The position numbers and the translations under genes were made by a program. A stretch of 64,000 nucleotides of DNA from Auanema rhodensis. Taxonomy: Eukaryota > Nematoda > Chromadorea > Rhabditida > Rhabditidae. The notes under the pieces are model-generated. The model was not told the origin of the DNA and made no database searches. It was given only the letters and a program-made list of their open reading frames with translations. The DNA lies in the NCBI GenBank assembly GCA_964057225.1, contig OZ059895.1, positions 4,836,001 through 4,900,000 of the forward strand, in the 5' to 3' direction. Each line of letters opens with the position of its first letter. Positions within the stretch are counted from its first letter, which is position 1. Below are positions 52,980 through 60,000 of this stretch, piece by piece.

Positions 52980-54013
52980 CGTTCCGTTATGCTCTCACGT
53001 CGATCCTATAGACCAATAAAGCCTACAAGATGAGTGTGATAGTATTCCAGATGTAGCGGTAGATAAAGAGCATAATGGATAAACATAAGACTCGAGAAAG
53101 AAAGGTTTATTATGTCTACATGATTACAATAAGTTATATAAGTCTACATAAAGATATAAAGTGAAAGAGAGCTAAGAAAGGAAGACCAACCATCCATAGT
53201 CATTCCATAAGGCGAAGCTGAAGTCTGTGTTCCATATGAAGGGCGTGTCGTCCTCTCTCAGCCTCATGTCGTCTGATGCTAACCCGCCTGCTACGTATTG
53301 ATTTCCGAATGGAACGTGCCATTTTTTCGAGTTTATGTCGCGTCCTCGCGAATAGCAAAGTATGTGGCTTGTTTCAATCGTAGCAGAAGGTTTAGTTTTA
53401 AAAAATAAAAATTACAATGTTAACATAAAAATAGTAAAGATAAATTACAATATAATGTTAAACAATATTATCTGAAAAGAATTTAATAAAAATTATTTGA
53501 AAATACATGAATATTAAGGAATAAAACAATCTTTTAGAATACCAGGGCTATATTTTGTCAGCGAGAGTGCGCAAAATAGCTTTTTAGGCACGACGCTGCA
53601 TGTCTAACTTGTTTGAGTATAGAGAAACGAGAGTCATGCTATATTATCGATGGAGCTAGCATGTTTCTTCAGCGTATTCAAAGCGAATTGTAATAATAAA
53701 AAAAAAATTAACTAAATCCCATATAATTTCCGGAATTGAATCATTAACTACTTGATAAGGACTGTTGCTCAGATGAATATGCAATATAATGTCTCTTATC
53801 TTTCATTTCTTCTTTATTTACGGGAAATTATTTGAAATTGATGAAGTTTTATAATCATATATGCTTTGAAACTGAAATGCTTTTTGATTATTAGCTTACA
53901 TCTCGTCTTACTCAAGTTTTTCAATGATATAATAATATGAATAGCTCTGGTTTTTTAAAAGAGAGTTGATACAAGGTTTTACAATAATTTTATCAATCTC
54001 GAAATTATTTCTT
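52980..54013. other. Unassigned AT-rich segment between DIRS copy 2 and the gypsy element
   Basis: No satellite, DIRS sequence or coding frame is seen. The first ~400 bp (52980-53380) are more mixed in composition, with an AATAAAG at about 53016 and an A-rich stretch that resembles LTR sequence in style only. From 53400 on it is strongly AT-rich. If the gypsy element has a 3' LTR it should lie here, but I found no long match to 62765-64000. A pyrimidine-rich run at about 53790-53815 would read as a purine-rich tract in the gypsy sense, a weak polypurine-tract candidate. Confidence 0.4.
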
Positions 54014-57000
54014 TCATCGTCTTCTTCTTGGTGGTAGCCAATTTTGGTCCGATGGGTCTTCTGGTTCTGTTTCTTCAGTAGAGTCATAGTTATCGTTACC
54101 ATTTATGACTTTTATGATCTCAATATCGCTGTCGTCGTCCGTGTCATAAGTCGTTGTATTGGATCGCGTGTTTTGAGCGATTGTATGGTCCATTTTGCGT
54201 TCAAAAAGTTTGAGATTGTCTTTGTGTACGTCGTGAATTTTTCCAAATGGATTCTTGAGTTGTACCATGTTTCCTTGAACGTTGATGACTTCAAATGGTC
54301 CATCATATGATTTGCGAAGCTTTTGACCTGGTTTATGCGCTTTAATTGCTAACATAACTTGGTCTCCTTTTCGGATATCTCTTTCTTCTATTCGTTGTCG
54401 TCCATCATGTTTTCTCTTCGCGGTTTCTTGATGTTTTGCAAGATTTTCTTGAATGATGGTTCTTCTTTCTCCTCTGATATATTCGGTATTCTCAATTTCT
54501 TCCAAGATCTCTGGTTGTAATGTCTCGGGGAATAATTCTTTGTCTAATCTCATACGACTTTCTTTTCCGAATAATGCTATGTATGGAGAGATTCCTGTGG
54601 TTGCGTGTGTTATTGTATTTAACGCAAAAGTAATTTTTGGTAAATACATGTCCCAATCAGTTACGTCTTCGTTCAAATAGTGTGTTAATCCTTCTTCTAG
54701 CGTTCTGTGTAGTCTTTCGACTTGTCCATTAGAGTTTTTCTGATGTGGGAGTGTTGGCTCGTGTTTAATGCCAAGTTTTTCACACATTTCTTCAAATTTC
54801 TTTGATACAAAATTAGATCCACGATCGGTTATTAAACGATTTGGTGGTCCAAAAATATATACGAAATTCCTGAGGAATCTATCAATGATGACATCGGTGA
54901 CAATTGTTGGTATAGCGATGGTTGTCGCCCATTTGGAGAATGAATCTTGTATTGTTAGGACATAATTGTTGTTTCTTTTTGAAGTAGGGAATGGTCCCAT
55001 AATATCCATATGTATTCTCTCAAATGGTTTTGATGGTATTTCAAATTGACCCATAGGCTGAACGGTCATAGCGTGAGGATCTTTCTTCCTTTGTGCGCAT
55101 TTAACGCATTGTTTCACAAAAATTGCTATGTCCGTTTGCATATTTGTCCAGCAAAATCTTCGTAGTATGGCTTCTTTAGTTTTGTTAATTCCTTGATGTG
55201 CTCCAATTGCTGGGTCTTCGTGAAATTCTTCGATAACCTTGTTGATAAGTTCGCTTTCCCTTGGTAAAATCAAAGCTGGGTGTGGTCGTTTTCTGCTTGG
55301 TTTTGTGTATAACATGTTGTCAATAACACAATAACGATCATTAGAAAGCATGTTCTTTTTCGCTCTGTATTCTATTTCGGCGATAGTTCTCTTTATCCAA
55401 GGTGTATCCTCTTGAATTGCTCTAATGTCAGGTACATTAACGAAATTAATTTGAGCTTTCGGAATTTCTTTTGTTTTCTTTTTCTTTTCCGGTTTAGGAT
55501 CGTTTGCTTCATCTCCAATGTATCGTGAGAGAGCATCACAGACTTTGTTTAGTCTGCCTTCTCGGTATCTTATCTCGATATCGTATTCCTGTATGACTAA
55601 TTGAAATTTTGCTAGTCTTCCAAAAAGGTCTCTACGAGTCAATAAGCTTGTTAATGGTCGATGGTCTGTGATACAGATTGTATGTGATCCAAGTATATAT
55701 GTTCGAAACTGAGCTAAAGCGTATACGAGTCCTAACGCTTCTATTTCAATAGGAGCATAGTTGCGCTCCGCTTTTACAAGTTTACGGCTTGCAAATGCAA
55801 TTGGATGTAAATTTTTGAGTGGTTCATTGGGATCTTCAGGTTGTAATAACACTGCTCCCACTGCGATATTACTACCGTCACTTTCTATAATGAACATACG
55901 GTCTGATCTTGGTGGTTTTAAGACCGGTGCTTGGATCAATTTTCTTTTTAGTGTATCAACAGCTTGTTGACTTTTGTCATTCCATTGAAATTCCACATCA
56001 AGTTTTGTAAGGTCGTATAAAGGGCTTGCGATGTGTGCAAAATCCTTTATAAATTTCCGAAAGAATCCTACCATTCCCAAAAATGCTCTTACTCCTGTAG
56101 GTGACTTTGGAGCAGGATAGTCTTGAATGGCGGAGACTTTCTGTGGATCTGGTTTGACCCCATCTCTTCCGACAATTAAACCAAGAAATTTTACTTCAGG
56201 TCTTGCAAAAGCGCATTTCTTGAGTTTAATTTTCATGCCTAATTTCTTTACTTCTCTGAGAATCTCAGCTATATCGTCAAGATGTTGTTCTGCAGTGTCT
56301 GATATAACAAGTAAATCATCCAAATAAACAAAGAGTCGGCATTTACATCGGCTTTGAAGGTATCGTACTGCTGTTTGAAAGGTATGTGGCGCTCCACATA
56401 ACCCCATAGGCATCCTTCTATATTGATAAGTACCGGTGTTTGTTGTAAATGCTGTTAATGGTCGATCTGATTTCTTTAATGCTATTTGGAAGAATCCGGA
56501 TACTAAATCAAAGTTAGAAAAATATTGTGATCCGGCTGCCATATCGACAATGTCAGAGATGTTAGGTATGATGTACGTTTGCTTGCGAGTGACGTTATTT
56601 AGAGCACGGAAATCGGTTACGAAACGGAATGTTTCATCTTTCTTTTTGACTAAAACTACAGGACTATTGAAAAGAGATGTGGATGGTTCAATTATATTTT
56701 GCTTCAGCATCTCCTGTACCTGTCTTTCGACTTCTTCTTGTTTGCCTATGGGGATACGCGTTATACGCGGTCTAGGCATGTCCATATCTGTTCTTAGAGG
56801 TATTGAATGCTCTACAGGTCCTTTAAATAGTCCTATTTGTTTATCCTCATTTAAAAATGCATCTCTATTACGTAGAATACAAAGCTGAAGAAGATCTTTT
56901 TGTTCTTTAGTTAGGTCGGCATCTTTTAAATCAAGATCGTTCATAAAGTCCTGAGGAAAATGAGGTAATTTATTTTCCCAATCCGCTTCGGGTGGTATAT

Positions 57001-60000
57001 AGTCTGGATTGTGTTCGGTCGTAAAGATCTCGTATTGTGGCAGTACGCCTATTTTTGCTTTGTCAATAATGTTTCCGGGTGATAGATCTATAGGATGATC
57101 AGTGTTGTTTTTGAATGTCATGGTAATTGAATTGACGTCTCGAAATGCTGTTTCGTAGGTGGTAGATATCGTCTTTTCTTCATCGGGTTGTAGCATGGCG
57201 ACTTCGTTGTGTGATATGGGTTCAGCTAACCTTACTGGTATTCTACAGGTCTGATGAGGAAAGATACATTGTGGATTTAAGTTTATCAAATTAATGACAA
57301 ATGATGTTTTTCTAATATTCCCGTTATTTCCATTGGCTAACGGTACTACGCGGTTTCCGATTTCTAACGTTTGTTTGAATGGTCGAAGTTTCATACCGAT
57401 ATTTTGACGATCGAGTGTTTTCATAAAATCTAATCCAATTAATGCTGGTGATGGACAGTCTTCATCTCTTGATATGAAGAATGTATGATCTATTTCATAT
57501 CCAGCAATTTCTACGGTTAAATCAATTGTTCCAAGAAATCGAAATGCCGATCCGTTTGCTGTCGTTGCAACTGATTTATCCTTTTTTACAAAATCATTCA
57601 AAGTTAAGTAATGTAATGTCGAAAGTCTGATATAACTAATCGATGATCCTGAATCCCAAAGAGTTAGGATTAGTCTATCGTTAACAGTCATCAATAGCAG
57701 TGGTAGAGATTGGTCTTTGCGATTGGAAACTGAACAAACTATGGGCATAGCTAGTGGAACTAAAGTGAGAAACGATGGATAGTACTGTTTCATTATGTTC
57801 CTTGGTATTGGCTGATCAGGTTGACTTACTAGCTCTAATGTTTCTTCATATGTGGGAAGATCGTTGGTTTGATCTCGGAGTTCGATATGCATGACTTGCA
57901 TGCCTATTGGTTTGAAGAAATATATTTTCGCAACAAAGGCTAGTACGATCAGTATAACTACAATAATTGTAATTGCTCCAATAGTGATGAGTGTTCGTTC
58001 AATTGTTCCTGCTATTGTCTCGACAAATGAATTCCATGTACTTTTGGTGAATTCATTGGCTTTGGAGATGTAATCACTACTTTTCTTCAATATGCTGAAT
58101 GCTGATGATATTTTTGGATCATGATGAATTGTGTGAAGCACGTGATTTTGACGAATCGATGCTAAACTAGCACCATAAGCAATGGCTGTTGTCATTGAGT
58201 ACACTCGAGATGATAAGTTGGTGTATAAGTGTGCTCCGGTGAATTTTAATGGCGTGATCTTTTCATGATGAAGTCCGTCCCACATGGATATAAGACTGAC
58301 GTCTACAGTACCATTAATTCCTTTCCATTCACCGTCTGTTGACCATACGTCTGTTGGTACGTGATCACAGTTAATTTCTTTACCATGAGGTAATAGGTCT
58401 TTCGATCCTGGTGCGGCAAACAGTAATTGTCCTTCTTGTGTTAATACTGGGGTTTCGAGATAACATGTGCCATTCACAGTGTGATTGTGATATATAGTCT
58501 TTTGTAATACTACCGGGCAAACATGTATATGTAATATCTCGCTGCCTACAAATCTTGCGGCTATATCTTCTCTTCCCAGTATTGTACGCATAGCTATTGT
58601 TGGTTCGATTTGTAAAATTGATCTCCATAATTCAAGATACCTATTTTGGATCTCACATATTGATTCGTATGACTCTTTAAAATGTTTCTGCAGTTCTTCT
58701 TGAATCATAGTTGTAGCATATTGCAAATGATCTTGTGCAATTCTGCTTGTTATGTTTTGGCGAAACTGTTGTTCAGAGTCAACTTTTGTGGCAATGTATT
58801 GAGCATTAGCCTGTACAGACTCTATATCGGTGGCTGTAGGCGTTGATGATGCTCTATGTTTACGAATCAAAGATATTGGTGTATATGTAGTTTCTTCCAT
58901 TATTGGAATTTGTTGATCTTGATGAACAGCGTAGAGAATAGTAGTTGGCGGCGCGCGGGTCGATATTGTTGCGCGCGCGGTTGTCGTTGCGGTTGTATGG
59001 CGCGCCGTTGTTTCGGGCTGGGCCATCGATGAAGGCGCGCGCGCGGTAGTTGCTGCGGCTGCCCGAGGGCTTGTAGATGTTTGCGGCAGTATTGCGGGAT
59101 CTGTTGTGATCAGCGCCTCACGATCGATTATAGGGAGGGCTGCCATCTCGGCCGCGCCGCCTGCCGCGTTGCTTGGCGCACGCGTCGTGGTTTGCAACGA
59201 TTTAAGTTGGATTTTCTCTGTCATTAATCTTTTTAACTGTTCTGATGATATTCTACTAGATGTATTAGGCAAAATATTATCGTTTAGTAGTGGTAAAAAT
59301 ATTTCCAATAATAAGTCCTTAGAGATGTTGTTGGGCTCTATGAGCTTGGGATGTGGTCCAATTGGTATTCCAAAATTATTCTTGATGTCATAGAACAATT
59401 TATCAGTATCAAGTACAAACATTCGTGAAGATGGAAGGTTTATAAATTTTATGTCATCAATATCAGCTGCTGTTTTATTTCTTCTAAGCGTAACGAGAGT
59501 TTTTAGCTCATGTACAAGGTCAATTGTATCTTTTATAAATTTGCTGTTTCTTTCTTCTTGATCAGTTAATAATTGTTTCCTTATTGGTGGCATTTTTACG
59601 AATGCTTTCAATATTTCTTGTCTTGATGGAACTGTTAATTTGTCTTCAATTATAACTGGTGTATTGGCTAAATCAAGAGCAATAGTTTCAGCACGCTCTC
59701 GATAAGTGCCTTCTTTTGTACGAATTAACCGATCAAATTCAATAACGGTCAAACGATCTGATATTTGTTGAAGAAGTTGCCTGGATGTTAAATAAGATAT
59801 TCCAGCTTTAGTAGCTAAAGCTAATTCTCTTTGAGCAACATATTGTAAAATGGCTTCGTCTTTATCACGGAAATCATATTGCTTGAGAAAATGTCTCAAA
59901 GATTTCTCATAAATTTGAATTTTAAAGAAAAATTCAAAATTTTCACGATGGGCTATTATCCATTCTTTCAAGGAATATGTAGGGTCTACCATACGTCTTC

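Noticed and set aside
53908..54102. 64-codon minus-strand frame overlapping the end of the gypsy frame
   Set aside because: It overlaps the polyprotein's 3' end in another frame and is Lys/Asn/Ile-rich as expected from AT-rich DNA; too short to claim as an additional env or accessory gene.
56436..56888. 150-codon plus-strand frame opposite RT
   Set aside because: Antisense shadow of a strongly conserved coding frame; no domain.
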